From Streptomyces sp. NBC_01016 (lineage in GTDB: Bacteria > Actinomycetota > Actinomycetes > Streptomycetales > Streptomycetaceae): a stretch of 64,000 bases of DNA. Both the position numbers and the translations under genes were made by a program. Positions 44,348-53,719 of the stretch are shown here, in pieces. The notes below the pieces were generated by a model that saw only the letters and a program-made list of their open reading frames with translations, was not told where the DNA came from and made no database searches. Each line of letters starts with the position of its first letter. Positions within the stretch are counted from its first letter, which is position 1. The stretch is from contig NZ_JAPEOQ010000002.1 in NCBI RefSeq assembly GCF_026341035.1, positions 2,294,001 to 2,358,000 of the forward strand, read 5' to 3'.

Positions 44348-44881
44348 CACCTACGTGGGGTGAGCCACCGGCTCGCCCCACGCACACGCCCGCACGCGCA
44401 ACTCGTCACGACCGATGGGAGGGCGCCCGGCGGTCATCCACCTCAACGCACCGTCCCAGGGCCCGCACGCCGAGGGGATCCCCGCACTGTCTGGCCGGGC
44501 TGCGCGGCGGAGGCCGACGCCACGTCGCAGTTCGCCCCGTGATGTCGCGGCGGGAAGTCCGTCAACCGAGAGACGTGCGGCTGAAGTTGGCAACCGCCCG
44601 CGGGCGCCGTTGGGATCACCCGATGTGGTGGTCGCGCTGACGGCAGCGGTCGGCGGCCGGGCGGCGTGGACACAATCGCAGTGAGTCGTCCCTCCGCGGT
44701 GTTCTCGTCCCGCCGGGGCCGCACATGAAGGACAGGAAGGAGCGGACAACTGATCCTGCGTACCGCCCCGCCAGCGCGTCCCGGAAACGAACCTGCCTCG
44801 GCGTTCGTACCCTCGCCGACGCCACGCGTGCCGCCCCCTGGCCATGCCATGCCAACACCACTGCTGCGCACGGAGGCCGGG
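44348..44881. other. Gap without a recognisable gene
   Basis: Short open frames on both strands lack family-like content. No hairpin terminator or tRNA was noticed. Confidence 0.4.
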
Positions 44882-45343
44882 ATGCCGCACTCCGCCGTTC
44901 ACCGACCGTACCGACGCGACGTCCGCCGACTGCTCCTCGCGACCCGGCGCCTCCTCCAAGCAAACGAAGACGATGCCCACGGAGGACTCGCCGCTGTCCT
45001 GGCACAAGCTGCTGACAGTTTCGATGACGCCGACCCACTGCAGGCGCCGGCGTCGTGGATCGTCCGCGAGGCGGCGGCCCTCCTGCTGCGGCATGCGGAT
45101 CCCGACGGGCCGACGCGGCTGACGGACCCGGACCTGCTGCGCCATCTCTCCGTCCTGGACGGCCTCGCTGTAAAGGCGCTCGTGCGGCTGCTCGACGACG
45201 TGACCACCACGCTTTCGGTGCGCCCGGTCATCGAACTGGCCCTGCCGGAACCACCTCAAAGAGACGCGACGGAACAGGGCCACGTGGAGCGCGGCGAGTC
45301 CGACCCTGACCGGTCGGGGGTGCAGCGTGGACGAGCAGGGTGA
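44882..45343 (+). CDS. Hypothetical protein
   Basis: 153 residues from ATG 44882, preceded by CGGAGG. Helical content (VRRLLLATRRLLQANEDDAH; VLDGLAVKALVRLLDDVTTT) with an acidic C-terminus. Family not recognised. It precedes the A24 peptidase gene on the same strand. Confidence 0.6.
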   Translation: MPHSAVHRPYRRDVRRLLLATRRLLQANEDDAHGGLAAVLAQAADSFDDADPLQAPASWIVREAAALLLRHADPDGPTRLTDPDLLRHLSVLDGLAVKALVRLLDDVTTTLSVRPVIELALPEPPQRDATEQGHVERGESDPDRSGVQRGRAG

Positions 45344-45400
45344 AGCGTCGGTAATCGGCCTGCGGTGCACCTCGCCGGTGACTGGGAAGCGGAGGTCGGC

Positions 45401-46051
45401 ATGCTCGTGATCCTGGCAGGCGTGTACAGCCTCATCGCCGGGCTAGCGGCGCCCAGGGCGGTGGACTTCGCCACCGGCGGATCCAGCTCTGCGCAGTCGC
45501 CTGCACGGCGGGGGCCGGGCTATGGCCTGGGGAGCGGCGCGGTGTTGTGCGGGGTGTGTGCCAGTACGGCATACACGGTCGGCTGGCGCCCGGAGTTGGT
45601 GCTCTGGCTGGTGGTCGCTTGGCTACTCGTCGTGCTGGCGTGCGTCGATCTGGCGGTGCGCAGGCTGCCCGACGTGATCACGTTGCCGTTGGCGGCCCTG
45701 GTCGTTGCCGGCCTCGCGCTGGCCTCCCAACTCCCGCGGACTGGTGGCTCGTTCGGTGCCGCCATACTGGGCGGTGCCCTGTTGGCGGGCAGCTACTTCC
45801 TGCTGTTTCTGGCCGTGCCGGACGGGATCGGGTTCGGTGATGTGAAGACCGCGCTGACGACCGGCGCCATCGCGGGCTGGTATGGCTGGCACCCCTTCGT
45901 GGTCGGGGCGTTGACGGCGCCACTGCTGGGTGTGGGGTACGTGCTGGTGGTGCGGATGCGCCGTGCCGCCCAGGGCGCGGTGGCGTTCGCGTATGGCCCG
46001 TTCCTGGCCCTCGGGGCGTGGGTCGCGGTGCTGGTCGGGGCGGTCAGATAG
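45401..46051 (+). CDS. A24-type prepilin peptidase-like membrane protein
   Basis: 216 residues with six to seven hydrophobic segments. The two catalytic Asp motifs are visible: CVDLAVRRLPDVITLP and GIGFGDVKTALTTG, the second being the G-x-GD signature. GGAGG lies seven bases before ATG 45401, preferred over GTG 45365. No pilin genes are nearby, so its substrate is unknown. Confidence 0.85.
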   Translation: MLVILAGVYSLIAGLAAPRAVDFATGGSSSAQSPARRGPGYGLGSGAVLCGVCASTAYTVGWRPELVLWLVVAWLLVVLACVDLAVRRLPDVITLPLAALVVAGLALASQLPRTGGSFGAAILGGALLAGSYFLLFLAVPDGIGFGDVKTALTTGAIAGWYGWHPFVVGALTAPLLGVGYVLVVRMRRAAQGAVAFAYGPFLALGAWVAVLVGAVR

Positions 46052-46111
46052 CCGGTGATTGTCACGCGCACTACGCGGTAGCGCCGGTTCGTGGGCTTTG
46101 CCCCGCATGTC

Positions 46112-46814
46112 TCACCTGGCAAGCGGCCGCCACAATGCCCGCTCATCAGGATCAGTGGGTGTACCCCACGTCAGCGCTCCGTCGATCAACCCTGGCTTCG
46201 CGCCGGTGGCCAAGGACGGCACTTCGAGGACGTCGGCCATCTCCTCCAAGTAGCACGACAGTGACTCGAACTCCACAGCCCGCTCGGCGTACTTGCTCCA
46301 CGACCACAGCTTCCCGGTTTCCGCATCCAGACAGAGGCCGAAGAGGCGATCTGTGTCTGAGCAGAACGGGACCCACGAAGCGCGCCACAGCAGAAACTCC
46401 TCACCTGGCTCACTGCGACGGTTATTCAACTCGTCCTCATGCTGCTGCATCTCCAGCATGCTCCGGTACTTTCGGATCACCGAATCGAACTTCATCGGCG
46501 CCCAGTTACCCAACAAGAACCGCACCCACGGGCCGGGCAGCACTCCCGAACAGTGGCGCCACAAGGCCCTGAGCCCCGCCGGGATACGCACGCCCAGTTC
46601 CTGCTGCAGGGCATCGATCTCTGCATCGGACGCTCCGGGAAGGAGCTTGTCCGTGGTCGCCGGAGCGTGCTGATGCAGCCACGACTGACTGGATACGGCG
46701 CCAGGCGTCAGCGACCTGGCGTTCCTCCATGGCTTGCGCATGCCGTATGTCATCACTCACGGCCGACACGTTATCCAGCGACACCGCTTGAGTAGCTGTA
46801 TCTCTACCGCTCAT
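46112..46814 (-). pseudogene. SMI1/KNR4-family gene, frameshifted by a 4-bp duplication
   Basis: The start reads ERQVADAWRRIQS in one frame from about 46814. The remainder (SWLHQHAPATTDKLLPGASD, then AEIDALQQELGVRIPAGLRA and FLLWRASWVPFCSD) is in another. The break lies in CAGTCAGTCGTGG near 46685; deleting one AGTC restores WRRIQSWLHQHAP. SMI1/KNR4 proteins are often immunity proteins of toxin systems. A start at 46756 could still yield a shortened protein. Confidence 0.75.
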
Positions 46815-46941
46815 GGGGTGTGCAGGTCGAAGGAGGGTCCTGGTTGAGTGGCCTTGCGGTGGAACACGCGTGCCCGCCTTGCGCGGGGACGGTGTTGTAC
46901 GGCTGCGACCTGTCCGACCTTCAGATGGGGGCGGGACCGAT

Positions 46942-47547
46942 TTACGCGGTCGAGGCTTCCCGGCCGGTTCCGTAGGCGGCCATGAACATATCCAGCAATC
47001 CGTCGACCGCCTCCTCGTCGATGGGGCGGGTCGACAGCAGGCTGCGGTAGTACAGCGTGCCGCACAGCACCTCGGCGGCGAACTCCAAATTCGCTTCCGC
47101 GATCAGTTCACCGGCGCGCTGGGCACGGACGATTCGATCGAGTGTGCTCTGCTCCACGGTGGCCAGGAACCGCTCGTGCAACGTCGCGCGCAGCCGGGAG
47201 TCGGCCTGAGCCTCGGCGATGACGGCGCGGTAGACGGGGCCGATCGGTGGGCCGGAGAGGGCGCGGCCCGAGCGGAGGAACTGCTCACGCAGATCCGCAC
47301 GCACATTCCCGATGTCGCGGTAGTCCAGGTCGCTGGTCCACACGCGGCTGAGCGCGTCGAGCAGCAATGCGGGCATGGACGGCCAGCGTCGGTAGATCGT
47401 GTGTTTTCCGACCCCGGCCCGTCGGCCGACCGCCTCGATGCTCAGACCCGCGTAGCCGACCTCCGCAGCCAGATCGAGTGTTGCCTGCAGCAGCTCGTCG
47501 GTGCGCGCGGCGCCTCGGCGCCTCGGTGTGGCGGGCGTATTGGTCAT
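46942..47547 (-). CDS. TetR-family regulator
   Basis: 201 residues with the HTH LLQATLDLAAEVGYAGLSIE then GRRAGVGKHTIYRRWPSMPA and a TetR_C domain. It is divergent from a DUF1801 gene, with two related palindromes between them, indicating auto- and target regulation. Confidence 0.92.
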   Translation of the reverse strand: MTNTPATPRRRGAARTDELLQATLDLAAEVGYAGLSIEAVGRRAGVGKHTIYRRWPSMPALLLDALSRVWTSDLDYRDIGNVRADLREQFLRSGRALSGPPIGPVYRAVIAEAQADSRLRATLHERFLATVEQSTLDRIVRAQRAGELIAEANLEFAAEVLCGTLYYRSLLSTRPIDEEAVDGLLDMFMAAYGTGREASTA

Positions 47548-47558
47548 GCCACCACCCT

Positions 47559-47579
47559 AACGGCACGAGGCGTGCCGTT
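47559..47579. promoter_or_regulatory. TetR operator 1
   Basis: AACGGCACG and CGTGCCGTT form a perfect 9-bp inverted repeat with a 3-base spacer, 12 bp upstream of the tetR start. It shares the CGGCACG-N3-CGTGCCG core with the second site. Confidence 0.75.
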
Positions 47580-47615
47580 GACAATGGCGCGGGCTGCGCG
47601 CCATAGTCACACTCG

Positions 47616-47636
47616 ATCGGCACGGCCCGTGCCGAT
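47616..47636. promoter_or_regulatory. TetR operator 2
   Basis: ATCGGCACG and CGTGCCGAT form a perfect 9-bp inverted repeat with a 3-base spacer, on the side of the DUF1801 gene. Together with operator 1 it gives two sites 57 bp apart centre to centre. Confidence 0.75.
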
Positions 47637-47706
47637 AGCGAGAGGGTGGCATGCCGCCCCGCGCGACCAAGTGCCGGCACGTCTGGCCTTCGCAGGGAGA
47701 TCTCCT

Positions 47707-48159
47707 ATGAGCAGCACCGAACTCAGCGCGCACGAGGGATTTACGGCCGAGGAACGAGCCGCAATGAAAGACCGTGCCCGCGAGTTGAAGACGGCTGCGC
47801 GCCGCAGCTCGCGTGCGGACGAGGCGGCGGAGGCGAAGCGGGACGTACTCGCGAAGATCGCCGAGATGCAGGACTCCGACCGGGTCATGGCTGAGCGCGT
47901 CCATGCCGTCATCACCGCCAGCGCCCCGACCCTCGCACCGAAGCTCTGGTACGGGATGCCCGCCTACGTGCTGGACGGCAAGGTGGTGTGCTTCTTCCAG
48001 AGCGCAGAGAAGTTCAAGGAGCGCTACGCGACGCTCGGGTTCAGCGACCAGGCGAAGCTGGACGAGGGCACTATGTGGGCGGCCGGTTTTGCCCTGACCG
48101 AGGTGACGGCCGAGGCGGAGGCTCGGATCGGTGCGCTGGTGAAGCAGGCGGTGAGCTAA
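47707..48159 (+). CDS. DUF1801 / YdhG-like iron-chaperone-fold protein
   Basis: 150 residues. The segment SAPTLAPKLWYGMPAYVLDG then KVVCFFQSAEKFKERYATLG matches DUF1801. A charged helical N-terminal extension precedes it. It is controlled by the divergent TetR, as judged from the two operators. Confidence 0.85.
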   Translation: MSSTELSAHEGFTAEERAAMKDRARELKTAARRSSRADEAAEAKRDVLAKIAEMQDSDRVMAERVHAVITASAPTLAPKLWYGMPAYVLDGKVVCFFQSAEKFKERYATLGFSDQAKLDEGTMWAAGFALTEVTAEAEARIGALVKQAVS

Positions 48160-48299
48160 GAAGCCGTATCTCAAATGACCATGGATGGTGCGGGGCGAAC
48201 AGGCCTCCCGCCGGGGTGATCTTCCCGCTGTACACGCATGAAGGCTGACACCTCACGTTGTTATGCCGTCAAGGCTCCGGGAAGAGTCTTTCAAGCACG

Positions 48300-48665
48300 G
48301 CGCGGTCGTAGAGTCGCTGGTGCCACTGGTTGGCGTGGGTCCTGGGCTGGTGATCAGGGCGGGGGGCTCGGCCGGTCCCGCCACGGTCCTCGTCGGCGCA
48401 GGCCCGCCAAGCTCCACGCCGACAAGAGTTACGACTACGGTCACCTGCGGAAATGGCTGTCTCGTCGCGACAGCCGGCACCGCATCGCCCGCAAAGGCGT
48501 CGAAACCTCGCAGCGACTCGGCCGCACCGCTGGACCGTCGAACGCGCCATGGCCTGGCTGCCGGCTGCCGCAGACCCCACCGCCGCGACGAACGGAAGGC
48601 CGACCACTTCCTCGCCTGCCCCCTCATCTGCTGCCGCAGACTCGGTGGCCTCCCGTCGCGGTAAT
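48300..48665 (+). pseudogene. IS5-family transposase remnant
   Basis: One frame reads KLHADKSYDYGHLRKWLSRR then DSRHRIARKGVETSQRLGR, and another continues HRWTVERAMAWL, the region around the second Asp and the catalytic Glu of IS5 transposases. The N-terminal part is missing and frames are broken. Confidence 0.75.
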
Positions 48666-48704
48666 TCGATGGCGTGCGCGAAGACGTGTGATCAACCTGG
48701 TCCA

Positions 48705-49298
48705 GTGACAGAACCCAAGCACCGGATCCGAGCCCTGCACACGGATCGCACGATCACCGTCTACCAGGCGTACTCGCCGGTGATCGGTCTGGCGGCCGCC
48801 CGGGGCGGCCGTTTCCCAACGGAGTGGCAGCGGGACCGGATGACGTGGATCAAGCCGTCGTTCCTGTGGATGATGTACCGCTGCGGGTGGGGCAGCAATG
48901 AAGGCCAGGAGAGTGTCCTCGCAGTCGAGATCACCCGGGAGGGTTTCGAGTGGGCACTGCGACACGCCTGCCTGTCCCACTACGAGCATGGCCTCCACAC
49001 CGACCGCGCCACGTGGAAGCGCCAGCTGAAGCGAGCCCCCGCCCGGGTGCAATGGGACCCCGAACGCGACCTGTACCTTCAGCCGCTTCCGCACCGATCC
49101 CTACAACTCGGTCTCACCGGCGAAGCCGCACATCTCTATGCCGACGAGTGGATCGTCTCCATAACCGATGTCACACCGCTGGCCCGCATGATCCACGCCC
49201 ATGTACGAGCCGGAGAGCTGGACGTCGCCCGGCGACTCCTGCCGGGCGAACGTCCCTACCCAGTGATCGACGAGGCACTGGCCCACCTGCACCGATAG
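48705..49298 (+). CDS. DUF4291 protein
   Basis: 197 residues from GTG 48705 (VTEPKHRIRALHTDRTITVY), which fits the usual family start better than ATG 48669. The signature KPSFLWMMYRCGWGSNEGQE and the ITREGFEWALRHACLSHYEH segment are typical. Function unknown; possibly a nucleic-acid or nucleotide-processing fold. Confidence 0.88.
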   Translation: MTEPKHRIRALHTDRTITVYQAYSPVIGLAAARGGRFPTEWQRDRMTWIKPSFLWMMYRCGWGSNEGQESVLAVEITREGFEWALRHACLSHYEHGLHTDRATWKRQLKRAPARVQWDPERDLYLQPLPHRSLQLGLTGEAAHLYADEWIVSITDVTPLARMIHAHVRAGELDVARRLLPGERPYPVIDEALAHLHR

Positions 49299-49352
49299 GT
49301 CGATACCGCCAAATGAGATGACGTTTAAACAGGTCGTGCACACGCAGGAGTT

Positions 49353-49385
49353 CGTTGGGGCGGGGCCCAAGGCCCCGCCCCAACG
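49353..49385. terminator. Strong bidirectional terminator hairpin
   Basis: CGTTGGGGCGGGGC and GCCCCGCCCCAACG form a perfect 14-bp stem with a five-base loop, between the convergent DUF4291 and winged-helix genes. Confidence 0.75.
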
Positions 49386-49399
49386 AGTCTTGTGATCCG

Positions 49400-50206
49400 T
49401 TAGGCGTCGGAGTTGGTGGTGGGTGCGGCGGGACGGGCGAGTCGATAGGTGCGCGGCCTGTCGCTGACCTGTTCGGCGATGTGCTGCTTGGTCAGTGTGA
49501 CCAGGGCGTTGGCGATGGCGCCCGAGGACTTCTCGATGATGCGGCTGATCCGGGTGGCGGTGAACGCCTCTTCCGGGTGGGTCTGCAGGTGCTCGATCAC
49601 CATCTGGCGTAGCCCGCCGGGCGCCAGCCGTCGCTTGCCGTCCGCTTCGGCGGGCGGAACAGGGGCACGACCGGTCGTCGTCGGCGCCAGCGGCTCGGCC
49701 GCAGATGCCTCCTTGCCGGGCTGTGCGGCGCTGCCCTCGTGAGCGTCATCGCTCACGGGCTCGCACTCGCGGGCGTCGCCGTCCACCTTCGAAACTGAAA
49801 GCGCCCCGAGGGCAGCAGAGTTGGTCGAGTGCGTGGAGTTCTCGGCCGGAACGAATTCCAGATCGATGCTCTCGTCGTGGGGCGCGGGGGCATCAACTGC
49901 GGATTCGTGGGTGGTGGCGGCCGGGTGCCAGCGGTCGGGAGTGCGTCCGGTGCCTGAGTGGCCGCCCCGCTTGCGCTCCGCCAGCCCGGCTTCCTCCAGG
50001 ACGGCCAGGGCCTTGCCGGTGGTGGAGCGGCCCAGCCCAGCAGCGAGGGAGAGTTCGGCGGTGGTGGCTCCGTCGGGGTGGGCCGCCAGTTCGGCGTGGA
50101 CGGCGGCGGGTGCGCCGCTCAGTGAGGGCAGTGGCTCGGGTGCGTGCGTCGGGGCGGGGTGCAGTACGTGTACCGAGGCGGTGGTGGGGGTTTGGGTGTC
50201 GGACAT
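49400..50206 (-). CDS. Double winged-helix protein
   Basis: 268 residues. The N-terminal wHTH (AAVHAELAAHPDGATTAELS, then GLGRSTTGKALAVLEEAGLA) and C-terminal wHTH (GGLRQMVIEHLQTHPEEAFT, then RISRIIEKSSGAIANALVTL and DRPRTYRLA) are joined by an acidic, low-complexity linker. The C-terminal domain resembles the winged helix at the start of the MoxR protein (39597), suggesting related DNA binding. Role unknown. Confidence 0.78.
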   Translation of the reverse strand: MSDTQTPTTASVHVLHPAPTHAPEPLPSLSGAPAAVHAELAAHPDGATTAELSLAAGLGRSTTGKALAVLEEAGLAERKRGGHSGTGRTPDRWHPAATTHESAVDAPAPHDESIDLEFVPAENSTHSTNSAALGALSVSKVDGDARECEPVSDDAHEGSAAQPGKEASAAEPLAPTTTGRAPVPPAEADGKRRLAPGGLRQMVIEHLQTHPEEAFTATRISRIIEKSSGAIANALVTLTKQHIAEQVSDRPRTYRLARPAAPTTNSDA

Positions 50207-50625
50207 GGTGGGGCCTCAACTTCCGGCAATTCGATATGGGTTGGGTGAGGTCCCCGGCCGGGGTGCGGTGCGTGCGGCACCGCGGTGTCCGATCGGGTGC
50301 GTGCGCTGCGCGGAGATCCCGATCGGAGCCGGTCCGATGCCGGAGGGTTCACCGATGGTGAACCGCTCGGCAGTGGGCCGGTTCGACCATGGACGCTCCA
50401 TGGGGTGTTGGCTGTCAAGCACAGTCGGGAAAGACTCTGTGCTGGTCAACCAGGCCGGGTGTGGCTCATGGACGCTTGTTGTGCGTGGCTCGAGAAGAGT
50501 GGCCGCTCGGCGTCGGTGGGAGTCCTGGCCTGCTGATTGAGATGTGCGTTCTGGTCGCTGTCTATGGAGCTGACGGCGGGATTCTCGAACAGCGGCACGA
50601 GTCTTGGCGTAAAGAGGAGTTGGGC
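50207..50625. other. Gap without a recognisable gene
   Basis: No convincing coding frame; a few short inverted repeats only. It probably contains the promoter of the winged-helix gene on its left. Confidence 0.4.
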
Positions 50626-50724
50626 ATGACGCAACGGCACAACGTGATCTGGGGTGGCATCGACGTCGGGCAGAACCACCACTGGATGTTGATGCCGGTT
50701 CCGGGCAGGTGCGGAAGGGGCTGA
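50626..50724 (+). pseudogene. IS110-type transposase N-terminal fragment
   Basis: The frame MTQRHNVIWGGIDVGQNHHW then MLMPVPGRCGRG and stop matches the start of IS110-family DEDD transposases (W-GID-G--HHW). GAGGAG lies upstream. It is truncated after about 24 matching residues. Confidence 0.7.
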
Positions 50725-50807
50725 CGGTAGGCTCGATGCCCGCGTTCCCGACCCGGTCGGCGGCGCGCGGACGGGGGACGGCCCGCGAGCACTCAGGGAG
50801 CGGTGCA

Positions 50808-51575
50808 GTGGATGTACTGACGTTGGTGTCCGCGCTCGTGGCGCTGGCCGGCGCTGCCACGACGGCGGTGCTCGGCTACTGGACGCAGCGACGCCTGCGT
50901 CTTGTCGAACAGCGAAACCTGATGGACTCCTACGGGGCCTCGCTGGCCTGGGCCGCATACGACCTGCAGTCCAGGTTGTACAACATCCTGCGCGGCCATG
51001 AGACCGATCGCTCGCAGGGCCCGCATCACGGATTCGTGAGTTCCTTCCATGTGCAAGGCACGCCGAAGCAGCGGGAGTTCGTGCGCCGGAGCACTGTGTT
51101 CGTGCTCGCCGAGTACCTGGGGTGGGTGGAGATTCTCCGGCAGGACATCCAGTTCCTCGACCTCGGACAGTCACGGGCCAATCGGAACGCCGTAGAGATC
51201 ATCTCGTCCATCAGCACCGCTCTGAACCGAACTGTTTCTGCGGGCGACGACATACTGCGTCTCTGGCGCGCCGAGCAACGGGCCATCGGAGAACTGATGG
51301 TGCACCCGCATGGAGAGCCAGGCCGTCGCAAGTGCCTGGGCTACGCCGAGTTCTGCGAGAAGCTCGAGGCTGATGACGTGTTCCGCCGGTGGTTCACTCC
51401 GCTCCTCGAGGACATCGACCGGCTCGCTGAGGACACCGCGCAGGCTGCACCCCGCCTCGCAGAGCTCCAGCAGAAACTCATCAACCTCATCGACGTGCTG
51501 GATCCGAAGGCAGAGCGATTCCCGCAGTTTCGTCAACGGACCAGCGCGGACCTGAGGGCCGGAAGGGGTGATTGA
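50808..51575 (+). CDS. Membrane-anchored hypothetical protein
   Basis: 255 residues from GTG 50808, with AGGGAG upstream. One N-terminal TM (TLVSALVALAGAATTAVLGY) is followed by a basic stop-transfer segment and a helical cytosolic domain (LIDVLDPKAERFPQFRQRTS near the end). Family not recognised. Proteins with this layout occur near defence loci, but nothing here proves such a role. Confidence 0.7.
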   Translation: MDVLTLVSALVALAGAATTAVLGYWTQRRLRLVEQRNLMDSYGASLAWAAYDLQSRLYNILRGHETDRSQGPHHGFVSSFHVQGTPKQREFVRRSTVFVLAEYLGWVEILRQDIQFLDLGQSRANRNAVEIISSISTALNRTVSAGDDILRLWRAEQRAIGELMVHPHGEPGRRKCLGYAEFCEKLEADDVFRRWFTPLLEDIDRLAEDTAQAAPRLAELQQKLINLIDVLDPKAERFPQFRQRTSADLRAGRGD

Positions 51576-51789
51576 AACGCTTGCTCCAGGAGCCCAGTGC
51601 GGCCCCCGATCTGCTGGAGCTTCTGTTCGTCATGGTCGGTCAGTTGGTGTGAGCGGGCTCGGCCGCAACGCGTCCGAGGTGTGACTTCACTCCTGAGAGG
51701 TCGTTAAGTCCGATCTTCCTCAGTTCGTGATCGCTCGATCGTGGTACTGATCGTCGCGCAGGCCGCCTGCTAGGCATGTCCATGTTGAG

Positions 51790-52651
51790 ATGCGAGGCAT
51801 GGAGCGAGAGCCGTACCCGAGCGACTTAGCGAACAAGCAGTGGGCGTTGATCGAGCCGATGATCACGGCCTGGAAGCAGGACCGGGTGGCGCGGTCGGCG
51901 ACCGGGGATCCCGGGGCCTGCGATCCGAGGGAGGTCGTGAATGCGATCTTCTATCAGAACCGGACGGGCTGCCAGTGGCGCTATCTGCCCCATGACTTCC
52001 CGGCCTGGTCGGCGGTTTTCTACTACTTCACGTTGTGGCGCGAGGAGGGGCTCGACCAGCGGATCCAGGGACTCCTGCGCTGCCAGGTGCGGGAGAAGGC
52101 CCGGCGATTAGGACCCGTCCCTCGTGATCATCGACACCCAGTCTGTCCGCGCGGCCGCGGGCGTCCCGAAGACCACGACGGGACTGGACGCCAACAAGAA
52201 GGTGTCGGGCCGCAAGCGGGGACTGGCCGTCGACGTACTGGGGCTGATCATCGGCGTCGTCGTGCTGGCCGCCTCCGCCCACGACAATGCCGCCGGCACC
52301 GCCCTGCTCGACCAGGCGGCCGAGCAATGTGGGATGCGCCTGGAGAAGGCCCTGGTGGACCAGGGCTTCAAGGACGAAGTGCTCATCCACGGCGCCCTGC
52401 TGGACATCGACGTCCAGGTCGTCCGCCGCAACCCGGACGACCAGGGCAAGGGCTTCGTCCCGCAGCCCAAGCGGTGGATTGTGGAGCAGGTCAACGGCAC
52501 GTTGATGCTCCACCGGCGCCTGACCCGCGAGTACGACCACCGGCCCGACACCTCCGCCTCGCGCGTCTACTGGGCGTCCATCGCGAACATGGCCCGCCGC
52601 CTCACCACACCGAGTCCTGCCTGGCGCGACAGTCTCGGGCTGGCCGCGTGA
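51790..52651 (+). pseudogene. IS5-family transposase in two frames
   Basis: The first part (ERMEREPYPS-like start, then LANKQWALIEPMITAWKQDR and CQWRYLPHDFPAWSAVFYYF) is in frame 1 from about 51790. The catalytic part (VIIDTQSVRAAAGVPKTTTG; LEKALVDQGFKDEV; RWIVEQVNGTLMLHRRL) is in frame 2 from GTG 52124 to TGA 52651. A TAG at 52109-52111 blocks frame 2 upstream. Either a small deletion near 52105 or programmed frameshifting, known in IS5 relatives, explains this. Confidence 0.8.
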
Positions 52652-53046
52652 ACGTCATCGAGCTCCTGGCGGACCTCCAGGCCCAGCACGACGAGACCAC
52701 GGCCCGGGCCGGTGAACTACGCGACCGGATCGAGCACTTGACCGCCACTCTGGCCGAGACCGAGGCCCGACTCGCGGACCTGGCCACCACCCGGAAGGTC
52801 ATCGCCGAACTCGCCCCGGCCGGGACCGAGGCCGACCCACCCGAGACGAACACCGCCTACCAGGCCATCGTGAACGCCTTCAACCAGCACCCCGGCCAGG
52901 CATTCAGAGCCCGTGAGCTGCACGAACTCCTCGGCATGCTCACCGACGAGGCGACCGTCAACATCACCCGCAGCCGCCTCGGACGCCTCACACGCCAAGG
53001 CTTCCTCACCCAACCCGGACGAGGCCGCTACCAGAAAAGGACTTAA
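52648..53046 (+). CDS. IS-associated coiled-coil / winged-helix protein
   Basis: 132 residues from GTG 52648 in a GTGA overlap with the transposase stop. Residues 1-55 form a coiled coil (LLADLQAQHDETTARAGELR, then IEHLTATLAETEARLADLAT). Residues 65-132 are a winged helix (QAIVNAFNQHPGQAFRAREL; RSRLGRLTRQGFLTQPGRGR). Probably a DNA-binding accessory of transposition or its repressor; inferred from the overlap. Confidence 0.8.
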   Translation: MNVIELLADLQAQHDETTARAGELRDRIEHLTATLAETEARLADLATTRKVIAELAPAGTEADPPETNTAYQAIVNAFNQHPGQAFRARELHELLGMLTDEATVNITRSRLGRLTRQGFLTQPGRGRYQKRT

Positions 53047-53627
53047 CGCCGCACTTCACGGGCTGGAATCGTCACGGCCGTCGGCCGCCACTCTCGCCTG
53101 AGCAAACCGAACACCCACGAGTCGGAGACCTCGCCGTTCACCACGCAGTCCTCCCGCAACGTCCCTTCACGCACGAACCCGATCTTCTCCAGGACCCGGG
53201 CAGATGCCGCGTTGCGCGTATCGGCCTCGGCCTGAACTCGATTCAGGTCCAGCGTGTCGAATGCCCACTCCAGCACGGCGTGCGCGGCCTCCGTCGCGTA
53301 ACCGTGGCCCCACATCGCATCGTCGAGGACGTAGCCCAACGACGCGCTGCGGTAGTCCTCGTCCCATTTGGTCAGACCACACCAGCCGACGAAGGCCCCG
53401 TCAGAAGCACGGTCGATGGCCACCCGCGCCCCGGTACCTTCGTCCGCCATCTTCCGGCACATCGCGATGAAACGCTCGGCGCGGGCAGGTTCGGTCCATG
53501 GCGGGGAGTCCCAGTAGCGCATCACGTAGGTGCTGCTGTGCAGCGCGAAGAGAAGGGCCGCATCAGCGTCGGTGAAGGGCCGAAGTCGCAGGCGAGCGGT
53601 GTGCAGTACGGGGGTGTCCAAAGTCAT
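53043..53627 (-). CDS. GNAT-family N-acetyltransferase (RimJ/RimL type)
   Basis: 194 residues from ATG 53627. Signatures: TARLRLRPFTDADAALLFAL at the start, the acetyl-CoA loop region GYVLDDAMWGHGYATEAAHA, and ADTRNAASARVLEKIGFVRE. It resembles RimJ-like ribosomal-protein or small-molecule acetyltransferases. Its stop overlaps that of the preceding gene (TTAA). It appears to lie inside the outer IS repeats as a passenger. Confidence 0.9.
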   Translation of the reverse strand: MTLDTPVLHTARLRLRPFTDADAALLFALHSSTYVMRYWDSPPWTEPARAERFIAMCRKMADEGTGARVAIDRASDGAFVGWCGLTKWDEDYRSASLGYVLDDAMWGHGYATEAAHAVLEWAFDTLDLNRVQAEADTRNAASARVLEKIGFVREGTLREDCVVNGEVSDSWVFGLLRREWRPTAVTIPAREVRR

Positions 53628-53719
53628 GCACACCATCTTGTGTTCTCACGCGCGAGCAGAACACCGAATATCCGATCCCGGTCCGGCCCTCACGCAACTA
53701 GAAACGGACTTAACGTCCT

